Positions 1 through 5,778 of a stretch of 11,628 nucleotides of DNA are shown here, in pieces. Below the pieces are notes generated by a model that worked only from the letters and a program-made list of their open reading frames with translations, had not been told where the DNA came from and did no database searches. Source of the DNA: an uncultured Clostridia bacterium (GTDB lineage Bacteria > Bacillota > Clostridia > Christensenellales > Borkfalkiaceae); NCBI GenBank assembly GCA_946540675.1, contig CAMNIW010000023.1, positions 1-11,628 on the forward strand, in the 5' to 3' direction. The position numbers and the translations under genes are program-made. Each line of letters starts with the position of its first letter. Position 1 is the first letter of the stretch.

Positions 1-52
1 CGAGTATCACCGCGACTACCGCGATGATTATCCTTTTTGCAAGTTTTGACAT
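1..52 (-). CDS. N-terminus of a membrane or secreted protein (partial, cut by window edge)
   Basis: Only the first 17 codons are present; the reading frame begins at an ATG at 52 and runs off the left edge. The visible peptide starts MSKLAKRIIIAVVAVIL, a short basic stretch followed by an unbroken hydrophobic run. This is the shape of an N-terminal signal peptide or membrane anchor. A very strong ribosome binding site (a run of G preceded by A) lies about five bases upstream, which supports this start. The gene begins 12 bases after the ATPase stop codon, so it is probably the third gene of the phosphoesterase-ATPase operon. Its function cannot be judged from this fragment. Confidence 0.7.
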   Translation of the reverse strand, partial: MSKLAKRIIIAVVAVIL

Positions 53-64
53 ATTTACCCCCCT

Positions 65-2593
65 TTATATCACTCTCGATTTGTGACAGGTGAAATATAT
101 CGTCTGTGTGTCGAGAGAAAGTTCTTTTACCGCTTTTTTGACCTTTTCGAAGTGCTTTTCGTCGAGATGAACGAACGGATCGTCCATTATCACGAAAGGC
201 TTTTCTTTTTCGTACATATTGTCTATCAAGGCGAGCCTTACGCAAAGCGAACAAACGCTGCGCTGTCCCGCGGATAAGTGCCGCTCGCTCTTATTCTCGC
301 CGCCGCGTTCGAATTCCACCGAAAAATCCTTGTTCATACTCATCTTTTCTCCGAGTACGCTCTCGATCTTTTCGGCATACGTCAAAAACTTATCGCGTAT
401 GGGCTTTACGTATTTGTTCCGAAGATTTTGTTCCGCCTTTTCCACGTAATCTTCGACGGTCTTTATAAGATTATATTCGGCTTCGAGTTCTTTTATCTTC
501 ACGTCGAGTTCTTCTATCTCGTCCGAAACTTCGGGAAGACGTTCGAGTTTTCTGTCGTATTCGTCTATTTCGCGGTCGTTTGCGGTCTTCTCGTTGCGGA
601 GCGCGGAAAGGCGCGCCGCTATCTCGTCGAAGTTTATCTCCGCGGTCTCTTCTTCGTCGCCGACGTCGTTTTCGAGTTTGAATTTTTCGGCTTCGGCGTA
701 TTTTTCCGACCGTTCGGCAAAGTATTTTTCATAAAAAGCGGCGTCTCTTACCGCTTCGCCGACACGGGCTTTAACGTTGCCGTCTTCGACGTACATCTTT
801 CTCTCCGAAAAAAACTTCTTTACCGCGGCGGAATATTCCGCGGCTTTTTCGCGTATCGCTTCCAGGCGCTCGTCCGATCTCTTTTTCTCTTCTTTCAGAT
901 CGTTAAACTCGGCTATGTCGCGCCTTAAATTGACGAACAAAGTCTTCCTGTCGCCGTCTTCTATATGCGCGGCTGCAAGGAGCGATTTGTATTCTTCTTC
1001 CTTTGTTGATATCGAACGCCTTAAATTTTCGGCTTTTTCGGCGCGTATTTCCTGCCGCGCCGCATAGTCGTTATAATCCGCGACGTCGCGTTTAAGTTCG
1101 TTATAGTCGGACATAACGTCTTCGCCGTCCGCTCCGAGCGTGGCGAGTTTTGCGCGAAGCGAACTCTCCGCCCGTTTCAGTTCTTCGGTCATCTCGCCGT
1201 ATTCCCCGACGCCGCCTTTATTTATTGAGTTTTTGAGATATAAAAACCCGTCCGCCGCGAGCGCGACTACCCCGACCGCTATCAGCGCGACCCCTGCCGC
1301 GACGTTCACGAAAAGCAGTCCCGCGCCGCCTGCCGCCGCTATCAGCGCGACGACAAAGACTATCGCGTATACGGGATTTTTTTTGACCGCGACGGGCTTT
1401 TGAGTCGCAGACCTTTTCAAGGCGTTTTCCTTTTCCCTGTAAGCGTCCGCCGCCGCGTCCAACTCCGCCATACGGCTTTCGGACGGGACCCTGCCGTCAA
1501 AGCGTCTTTTCAAAGCCTGTTCGCGCTCGGTGGCGAAATCGTCCTTTTCACGCGACAACCGCTCGTTTTCGACCCCGATCTCTTCCGCCTTTTGCTCGGC
1601 GCGGCGTATCGCTTCTTCCGAAGGCGCGCCGCCCGAAAATTTGACGGAGTATTCTTCCAGCCTTTTCGCGCGGTCGGCGGGAAAAGCCGAACCGTCGTAT
1701 TCTCTCTTCGCTTTTTCAAATTCTCCGTAATCGTCGCTGAGTTTAGCCGCTTCGTCCGTCGACGGGATCTTGCCGCCGTATCTGTCCGACAACTCCTTCA
1801 TACGTTCGTCGGCCGCTTTTACCTGATCCATACGGTGCTTGTAGTCTTCTCTCTTCGCCCTGCGTTCGCCTATCTTTTTCGCTTCCGCAAGGGCCTTTTC
1901 ATTTTCCGCGATCTCCTTTTCCATCGCCTTGCTCTTTGCGTACAAACCGTCCATTTGAGCGTCGATCGCACGGAGATTTTCCCTTTCTTCTTCCTTTTTC
2001 TTTTTTTCGTCTCTATTGCTCTTTATAAGCCCGTTGCCGCCCTTGGCGTTTTTGAGTTCTCTCGCCCTGTCGCCGAGCCACTTCATCGCTTCTTCATAGT
2101 CGTTTTCGCCGTCGGTATCGTCTACGAAGTTGTTGAGTTTTGCGTTTATCGTAGGCGTTGCGGGTCCGTCGAATATCTCGGTGGTTATAAACGCCGTGCG
2201 CGCGAAGTCTTCGGCTTCTATCCCGAACACGGTCTTTCCGAGAGAGTCGTTAAGTTCTTTTTCTTCGCCGTCTATCTCGATTTTGCACTTGTCTTTGGTT
2301 TCGCTCTTTTCGTCGAAAAATCTCTCCACTCGGTAGGTCTTGCCGCCCGCGGTAAAGGTCATATTGCCGCCGAACTTGCCGCCGCCGAAAGGATAAAAAT
2401 GCATACGGTCGTTAAAATCCTTGGTGGTCTTCCTTACCTGCGGCATACCGTACAGCATAGCCTTGATAAACGCCGCAAGCGTGGTCTTGCCTTCCCCGTT
2501 GTCCTTTAAGATAGTGGTAACGCCGTCGCCGAAAGAATATTCGGTCTTTTTAAGCGCGCCGAAATTTTCTACGTAGCAGGAAATGATTTTCAT
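65..2593 (-). CDS. SMC/Rad50-like AAA ATPase with central transmembrane hairpin (YhaN/SbcC-like)
   Basis: This 842-residue protein has the two-lobed architecture of Rad50/SbcC/YhaN ATPases. An N-terminal ATPase lobe carries the P-loop NGEGKTT (32-38) and is followed by charged coiled-coil sequence (about 170-400). Two adjacent hydrophobic helices (about 407-429 and 431-453) come next, then a second coiled-coil arm (about 460-760). The C-terminal lobe has the ABC-type signature LSAGQR (773-778), Walker B FVIMDDP with D804/D805, a D-loop (HLDE, 809-812) and the switch histidine H837. No CxxC zinc hook is present in the coiled coil; the apex is the membrane hairpin. The start at ATG 2593 has GGAGA about six bases upstream and overlaps the phosphoesterase stop by four bases, implying translational coupling. 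The pair resembles Bacillus YhaO-YhaN and, more distantly, SbcD-SbcC. The likely role is ATP-driven DNA end processing with the nuclease partner, possibly at the membrane (inference). Family assignment is firm; exact function is not. Confidence 0.92.
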   Translation of the reverse strand: MKIISCYVENFGALKKTEYSFGDGVTTILKDNGEGKTTLAAFIKAMLYGMPQVRKTTKDFNDRMHFYPFGGGKFGGNMTFTAGGKTYRVERFFDEKSETKDKCKIEIDGEEKELNDSLGKTVFGIEAEDFARTAFITTEIFDGPATPTINAKLNNFVDDTDGENDYEEAMKWLGDRARELKNAKGGNGLIKSNRDEKKKKEEERENLRAIDAQMDGLYAKSKAMEKEIAENEKALAEAKKIGERRAKREDYKHRMDQVKAADERMKELSDRYGGKIPSTDEAAKLSDDYGEFEKAKREYDGSAFPADRAKRLEEYSVKFSGGAPSEEAIRRAEQKAEEIGVENERLSREKDDFATEREQALKRRFDGRVPSESRMAELDAAADAYREKENALKRSATQKPVAVKKNPVYAIVFVVALIAAAGGAGLLFVNVAAGVALIAVGVVALAADGFLYLKNSINKGGVGEYGEMTEELKRAESSLRAKLATLGADGEDVMSDYNELKRDVADYNDYAARQEIRAEKAENLRRSISTKEEEYKSLLAAAHIEDGDRKTLFVNLRRDIAEFNDLKEEKKRSDERLEAIREKAAEYSAAVKKFFSERKMYVEDGNVKARVGEAVRDAAFYEKYFAERSEKYAEAEKFKLENDVGDEEETAEINFDEIAARLSALRNEKTANDREIDEYDRKLERLPEVSDEIEELDVKIKELEAEYNLIKTVEDYVEKAEQNLRNKYVKPIRDKFLTYAEKIESVLGEKMSMNKDFSVEFERGGENKSERHLSAGQRSVCSLCVRLALIDNMYEKEKPFVIMDDPFVHLDEKHFEKVKKAVKELSLDTQTIYFTCHKSRVI

Positions 2594-3654
2594 AGAATAT
2601 CTCCCCCCTTGCCGGCGAGCGCTTTAAGTCCCATAGCGAGCACTTTCCCCTTTTCGCCCGCGTCCATATCCGATTTCGTGACTATCCTTGCGAACTCTCC
2701 GCGAAGGGATATTTCGCCGAGTATCTTTTCGACGTGCACGGCGTTTTCGGTCTTGTTCTTTGCCGATAAGAAAAAATATTTCCCGTCGAGAGCCTTTTCC
2801 ACGTCTTCCGCAAGGTCCGAATCGTCAAATTCGACCGCGCCCGTAAGGACGACTCTCACTATGTCGCTCGCGGAGCAGTCTATCGCCGCTTCTACCGCCT
2901 TTTTGCACTCATAAAAGTCCTTTAAGCCCGTGAGATCGACAGAGTAGTCGGCTATCTTCCTTTTTGCAAAGGGTATAAACTCGCCCCTGACCTTTTCTCC
3001 GACGTCTAAAAGAATAAATCCCTTTTCGCCCGTTTCGTCAAAACCCCTGCCTTCCAAACATCCGCTGTACGCCCATACGCCGCGGTCGTCCAAAGCCTTT
3101 ATTCCGCCGTAAGAGTGTATGTGTCCGAGCGCGAGATAATCTACGTTCCTGTTTCTCATCTTCACGAGATTGACAAGGTTTTGACCCGTGGAGTCGCACG
3201 CGGTGCCGTGAAGCATAACTATGTTTATCTTGTCGGGATCGGCTTTCAGCGAAGTGTAGAGCGAAACGGCGTTTCCTCCCGTCATCTCTATGCCCCATAT
3301 CGCTATGTTGCCGTATTCGTATACAGTCCACTCTTCACCGAAAGTCTTTAAGTTGGGAAGTTCGGTCGTGTAGTTTTCCATTCCGTCGTGATTTCCGCGA
3401 AGGTACAAAAAGTCTATGTCAGGATTGGAACGTATCGCTCCGTAGAAAAACTCCTTGTCTTTTTTGAAAGGTCTGTCGGAGTCGAACACGTCGCCCGATA
3501 AAAGCACGACCTTTACGCCGTTTGACGCGGCGTAATCGATCAGTCTCAAAAAGGTGGAACGGACTTCTTTTTTTCTTACGTCCGCCTTTTCTTTCGGAAA
3601 TTTACTCTCCATCTTCGAGCCGAGATGGATATCGGCGGTATGGATAATTTTCAA
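2590..3654 (-). CDS. Calcineurin-like metallophosphoesterase, DNA repair nuclease subunit (YhaO/SbcD-like)
   Basis: This 354-residue protein begins with the classic Mre11/SbcD motif HTADIHLG (D8, H10). The other metal-ligand motifs follow in order: SGDVFD (D55), RGNHD (N88, H89, D90), MLHG (H149) and GHIH (H178, H180). YSGCLEGRGFDE (196-207) matches the YhaO/SbcD subgroup. These residues coordinate the two Mn ions used for exo- and endonuclease cleavage in the family. The start codon is TTG at 3654: no ATG is available that keeps the first motif, and AAGGAAG lies six bases upstream. A good sigma-A promoter is found at 3686-3714. The stop codon overlaps the ATG of the ATPase, and the two products are expected to form a nuclease-ATPase complex. 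SbcD itself is the alternative name, but the ATPase partner with its membrane hairpin is closer to YhaN. Confidence 0.93.
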   Translation of the reverse strand: MKIIHTADIHLGSKMESKFPKEKADVRKKEVRSTFLRLIDYAASNGVKVVLLSGDVFDSDRPFKKDKEFFYGAIRSNPDIDFLYLRGNHDGMENYTTELPNLKTFGEEWTVYEYGNIAIWGIEMTGGNAVSLYTSLKADPDKINIVMLHGTACDSTGQNLVNLVKMRNRNVDYLALGHIHSYGGIKALDDRGVWAYSGCLEGRGFDETGEKGFILLDVGEKVRGEFIPFAKRKIADYSVDLTGLKDFYECKKAVEAAIDCSASDIVRVVLTGAVEFDDSDLAEDVEKALDGKYFFLSAKNKTENAVHVEKILGEISLRGEFARIVTKSDMDAGEKGKVLAMGLKALAGKGGDIL

Positions 3655-3685
3655 AAAAATCTTCCTTCTTTATCGTAGTAAATAT

Positions 3686-3714
3686 ATTATACAATATAAC
3701 GTCCGCCTTTTCAA
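3686..3714 (-). promoter_or_regulatory. Sigma-A promoter of the phosphoesterase-ATPase operon
   Basis: On the minus strand, TTGAAA (3709-3714) is separated by 17 bp from TATAAT (3686-3691). This is five of six consensus bases at -35 and a perfect -10 with ideal spacing. The predicted start site is near 3679, giving a 5' leader of about 25 nucleotides with the AAGGAAG ribosome binding site inside it. No other gene lies between this promoter and the TTG start at 3654. Confidence 0.8.
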
Positions 3715-3766
3715 GCGTTTTTTCGTTTTGCGGCGGCATATGCCCTTAAATCTTACGGTCAATGCG

Positions 3767-3816
3767 GATTATTCTCGCCGCCCGTCAGGCAGGTCGGACA
3801 AAATGACGAGAAAAAC
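3767..3816. repeat. Degenerate 50-bp direct repeat, copy 1
   Basis: The core CCGCCCGTCAGGCAGGTCGG (3778-3797) is identical to the core of copy 2 at 3922-3941. The flanks are related: GATT plus TTC-rich sequence on the left, and a segment ending in GAAAAAC or GGAAAAC on the right. The two copies are 144 bp apart and in the same orientation. Confidence 0.8.
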
Positions 3817-3856
3817 CAATTACCGCTTATTCAACGCGAGTCGTTTGTCTATTGTC

Positions 3857-3886
3857 ATTATGAGCCTGCATAGCAGGCGTGATAAT
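3857..3886. repeat. Imperfect palindrome (REP-like hairpin)
   Basis: The inner arms GCCTGC (3864-3869) and GCAGGC (3873-3878) are perfect, with a three-base loop ATA. The outer arms ATTATGA and GTGATAAT pair imperfectly, with one base of slippage. There is no T tract immediately after either side, so it is not a clear terminator. It lies between the two 50-bp repeat copies and shares the flanking words with them. Confidence 0.65.
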
Positions 3887-3910
3887 CTACTATGGTCTAT
3901 AGTTCAGGGG

Positions 3911-3960
3911 GATTCTTCCCACCGCCCGTCAGGCAGGTCGGGTCAGAATAACGGGAAAAC
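3911..3960. repeat. Degenerate 50-bp direct repeat, copy 2
   Basis: This is the second copy of the element at 3767-3816. It has the same 20-bp core (3922-3941) and diverged but alignable flanks with no length difference over 50 bp. Confidence 0.8.
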
Positions 3961-3994
3961 ACATTGACGCAATGACAAAGGGGGCGAACATTGG

Positions 3995-4020
3995 CGCAAG
4001 GACGATAAATCGTCGTTGCG
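3995..4020. repeat. Imperfect palindrome next to terminator
   Basis: The inner arms GACGAT (4001-4006) and ATCGTC (4009-4014) are perfect. The outer arms CGCAA (3995-3999) and TTGCG (4016-4020) are also perfect, with a single G-G mismatch between the two blocks. It follows another CGCAATGAC-like word and probably belongs to the same repeat cluster. Confidence 0.6.
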
Positions 4021-4026
4021 ACGGCA

Positions 4027-4060
4027 CAAAAAAATCCGCTTGCCGATGTGGCAAGCGGAT
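4027..4060 (-). terminator. Rho-independent terminator of the small-ORF/membrane-protein unit
   Basis: The stem ATCCGCTTGCC / GGCAAGCGGAT (4034-4044 with 4050-4060) is an 11-bp perfect pairing around a five-base loop. On the minus strand it is followed directly by a run of seven T (4034 down to 4028). It sits 21 bases past the stop codon of the 4081-4566 gene, which fixes its orientation. Confidence 0.92.
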
Positions 4061-4080
4061 AAAAAGTTTTTGTTTTTCGA

Positions 4081-4566
4081 TTATTTCTTCAAAACTTCTT
4101 TTACGATAAGGCATGCGCCCGAAAGAATTCCGAAGATACCCGAAAGGATAGGACCTACCGCAAGGCTCCAGGTGTACTGCGAATACAAAGTCTTGTAAGA
4201 ACCTACGAGAGCCGAAGCGAACACCGCGCTGGTAAGGAAAGCGATAACGCCGCCTACAACGAACGCGACAGCCGCGATAAGGTTGAAGAGTTTGTTGTCC
4301 ATAAAGAAACCGAGAACGGTAAGGACTACGCCGGCAAGCGGAAGAACGAACATACCAAGGAAGGGAAGGAAGTTGAAGTTGATAACCGCATTTCCGTCGC
4401 CGTCTTTACGTCCGAAGATAACTTCGGTACCCTTAAAGGTATCGGTACTCAAAACGCCTTTTCCGGTTACTGCCGGAAGCAAGAACATAAAGAACGCAAC
4501 GAGTCCGAGAACCGCCGCCACGCAAACAAGGCAGGTGCCGAGCGTGAATTTGAATTTTTTTGCCAT
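4081..4566 (-). CDS. Small four-helix integral membrane protein, function unknown
   Basis: This 161-residue protein begins MAKKFKFTLG and has four predicted membrane helices at about 9-31, 65-87, 93-119 and 133-156. The loop between helices 1 and 2 (about 32-64) is the largest soluble segment and is rich in G, T, D and K. The C-terminus is short and basic. I recognise no catalytic or transporter motif, and I cannot assign a family. ATG 4566 has AAGGAGA about ten bases upstream. The gene follows the small acidic ORF by 27 bases and is followed by a canonical terminator, so the two probably form a two-gene transcript driven by the promoter at 4753-4782. Codon choice, with many C-ending codons, matches the neighbours. 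Confidence 0.85.
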   Translation of the reverse strand: MAKKFKFTLGTCLVCVAAVLGLVAFFMFLLPAVTGKGVLSTDTFKGTEVIFGRKDGDGNAVINFNFLPFLGMFVLPLAGVVLTVLGFFMDNKLFNLIAAVAFVVGGVIAFLTSAVFASALVGSYKTLYSQYTWSLAVGPILSGIFGILSGACLIVKEVLKK

Positions 4567-4593
4567 TTTTATTTATCTCCTTTTTTAATTTTT

Positions 4594-4746
4594 CTACTTG
4601 TAGTTTTTTTCGTCGGCGAGTTCTTCCGCTTCTTCGGGGTCGCCGTCAAGGCAACCTTCTTCGTAAAGCGCAAGTTCGTTTTCGTCGTCCGAATTTTCAA
4701 GCGGCACTTCGTCGAGTTCCGCTTCGTCCGTATACTTCTTTTTCAT
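4594..4746 (-). CDS. Small, highly acidic protein, candidate leaderless gene
   Basis: The 50-residue product begins MKKKYTDEAELDEV and ends EELADEKNYK. Twenty of its 50 residues are Asp or Glu against five Lys and no Arg. It contains one cysteine (C32) and no hydrophobic segment, so it is presumably cytosolic and may be disordered. ATG 4746 has no Shine-Dalgarno sequence. Instead, a TATAAT box ends exactly six bases upstream, so the predicted transcript starts at the A of the ATG. A longer in-frame version reading back to 4866 is possible, but it would overlap the end of whiA and cross this promoter. The preference for GAC, GCC and CTC codons is like that of surrounding genes, which supports real coding. 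The family is unrecognised. Confidence 0.65.
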   Translation of the reverse strand: MKKKYTDEAELDEVPLENSDDENELALYEEGCLDGDPEEAEELADEKNYK

Positions 4747-4752
4747 ATTGCT

Positions 4753-4782
4753 ATTATAATACCGCAAAACGGGTCTTGTCAA
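4753..4782 (-). promoter_or_regulatory. Consensus sigma-A promoter after whiA
   Basis: On the minus strand, TTGACA (4777-4782) is followed after 18 bp by TATAAT (4753-4758). Both hexamers match consensus perfectly. The predicted +1, the seventh base after the -10 box, is 4746. This is exactly the A of the small ORF start codon. Confidence 0.85.
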
Positions 4783-4797
4783 TACAATGCGGATAAA

Positions 4798-4812
4798 ATT
4801 TTGTGACAAAAT
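4798..4812. promoter_or_regulatory. 15-bp AT-rich palindrome between whiA stop and downstream promoter
   Basis: ATTTTGT and ACAAAAT form perfect 7-bp arms around one central base. The site lies two bases past the whiA stop codon and 15 bp upstream of the -35 box at 4777-4782. It could be a regulator binding site or a weak hairpin at the whiA 3' end followed by TTTAT; the sequence does not decide between these. Confidence 0.4.
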
Positions 4813-4814
4813 AC

Positions 4815-5741
4815 TTAAATCTGTTCCGATAATTCCACTATTTTGCGTAATCTGTGGTTTAAGCAACTTTTCGTTATGCCGAGTTTTTCGGAAAGTTCGC
4901 TCATCGTGTCGTTTTTGTACTTCACTCTCGCTTCGGCGACAAGCCTGATTTCCTTTGGCAAACGGTCGAGCCCGACGGTCTCTTCTATCCTGTTTATCGC
5001 GCGTATTTGCTTTACCGCCGCGTCTATCTGCTTGGTCATATTGGACACTTCGCAGTTTATCTGGCGGTTGTAATTGTTTTTCATATCCTTTTCGACAGCG
5101 AGTTCCGCGAGTTTAAGCACGCCGAGCCTTGCCTGCATAAGCGCGAGCAGGTCGGAGATCTCGTCGCGGGTCTTCATATAGACAATATAGTTATCCTTTC
5201 TCTCTATAAGTTTAGGCAGGAAATATTCTTCGCTTAAAATCTCGCAAAAATCGGTCGCTATCCGATAGTTGGTAAATACGAATTCGAGATGATAACCCGT
5301 ACCCGTGGAACCGTCAGACGACGGCAAAGTAACGCTTCCGCCGCCCAAGAACGCACCGCGGACGTAGGCGACTTTTTCGCTTTCTTCTTCGACGACGCTC
5401 CACTCCGCTCCGAGTTTTACGCTTACGCCCGATTCGTCGCGTGAAATTATACCCATATCCGAAAGAGCCTTTTCGCTCGTTTCTCCGATAAATACGACGG
5501 TCGTCCTGTTTTTCTTGGTCGGTTTTATCTCGCCGTCTATCCCGTAAAGGTCTTTTACGACGGCGGAAACGTAGTCGGCTATCCGTCGGCTGTCGGTCGA
5601 TATTTCAAACCCGACTCTGCCCGCTCTCACTCCGACCGAGCCCGCCGTGCGGACGTATGCGGACAAAAACGCCCGCTTGTCTTTATCCGAACGGTATTTT
5701 ACGTTTATGAGTTCGGCTTTCACCTCTTCGGAAAAATTCAT
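4815..5741 (-). CDS. whiA: WhiA, DNA-binding regulator of division/envelope functions
   Basis: The product has 308 residues, typical for WhiA. The N-terminal half is the degenerate LAGLIDADG homing-endonuclease-like fold (visible motif RGAFLGGGSV, 128-137, followed by YHLEFVF, 150-156). Then comes the conserved NRQINCEVSN segment (225-234), which is diagnostic for the family. The C-terminal helix-turn-helix (about 265-303) ends in NHRLRKI. WhiA controls sporulation and division genes in Actinobacteria and affects division and chromosome segregation in Bacillota. ATG 5741 has AGGGGG upstream at good spacing. The gene follows the PHP gene by 37 bases. In many Bacillota rapZ and yvcK would sit directly upstream; they are absent here. 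One position of the recognition helix region reads KSCLNHRL, where I recall KSGxNHRL being usual. Confidence 0.96.
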   Translation of the reverse strand: MNFSEEVKAELINVKYRSDKDKRAFLSAYVRTAGSVGVRAGRVGFEISTDSRRIADYVSAVVKDLYGIDGEIKPTKKNRTTVVFIGETSEKALSDMGIISRDESGVSVKLGAEWSVVEEESEKVAYVRGAFLGGGSVTLPSSDGSTGTGYHLEFVFTNYRIATDFCEILSEEYFLPKLIERKDNYIVYMKTRDEISDLLALMQARLGVLKLAELAVEKDMKNNYNRQINCEVSNMTKQIDAAVKQIRAINRIEETVGLDRLPKEIRLVAEARVKYKNDTMSELSEKLGITKSCLNHRLRKIVELSEQI

Positions 5742-5778
5742 TTCGTCCCCCTGTTTTTCACCTTTACGGCTTGTCCGG

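Larger units (their letters stand above)
3715..4026. other. Gene-free intergenic region with degenerate repeats and hairpins
   Basis: I find no credible gene here: the open frames on either strand lack a ribosome binding site and cross repeat copies. The stretch contains a 50-bp degenerate direct repeat (3767-3816 and 3911-3960), an imperfect hairpin at 3857-3886 and another at 3995-4020. The pieces share short words (GTCATTnTGA and GAnAATC read on one or the other strand). They look like decayed members of a dispersed palindromic repeat family rather than coding sequence. Confidence 0.65.

Noticed and set aside
235..260. CxxC (CSLC) in the ATPase as a zinc hook
   Set aside because: It lies in the helix right after the LSAGQR signature in the C-terminal ATPase lobe, not at the coiled-coil apex.
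278..2509. Long open frames on the plus strand opposite the ATPase gene
   Set aside because: They are mirror images of a well-supported minus-strand gene, have no ribosome binding sites and give low-complexity Phe/Arg/Val-rich proteins with no recognisable motif.
3767..3960. Possible CRISPR array
   Set aside because: There are only two repeat copies, with degenerate edges and a 94-bp gap holding a different hairpin. No cas gene is present.
3554..3967. Plus-strand frame of 137 codons across the intergenic region
   Set aside because: It begins inside the phosphoesterase gene, runs through the opposing promoter and both repeat copies, and has no ribosome binding site.
4594..4866. 90-residue version of the small acidic protein
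   Set aside because: The extra N-terminal part overlaps the end of whiA and reads through a perfect promoter, and its composition is unlike the acidic body of the protein.
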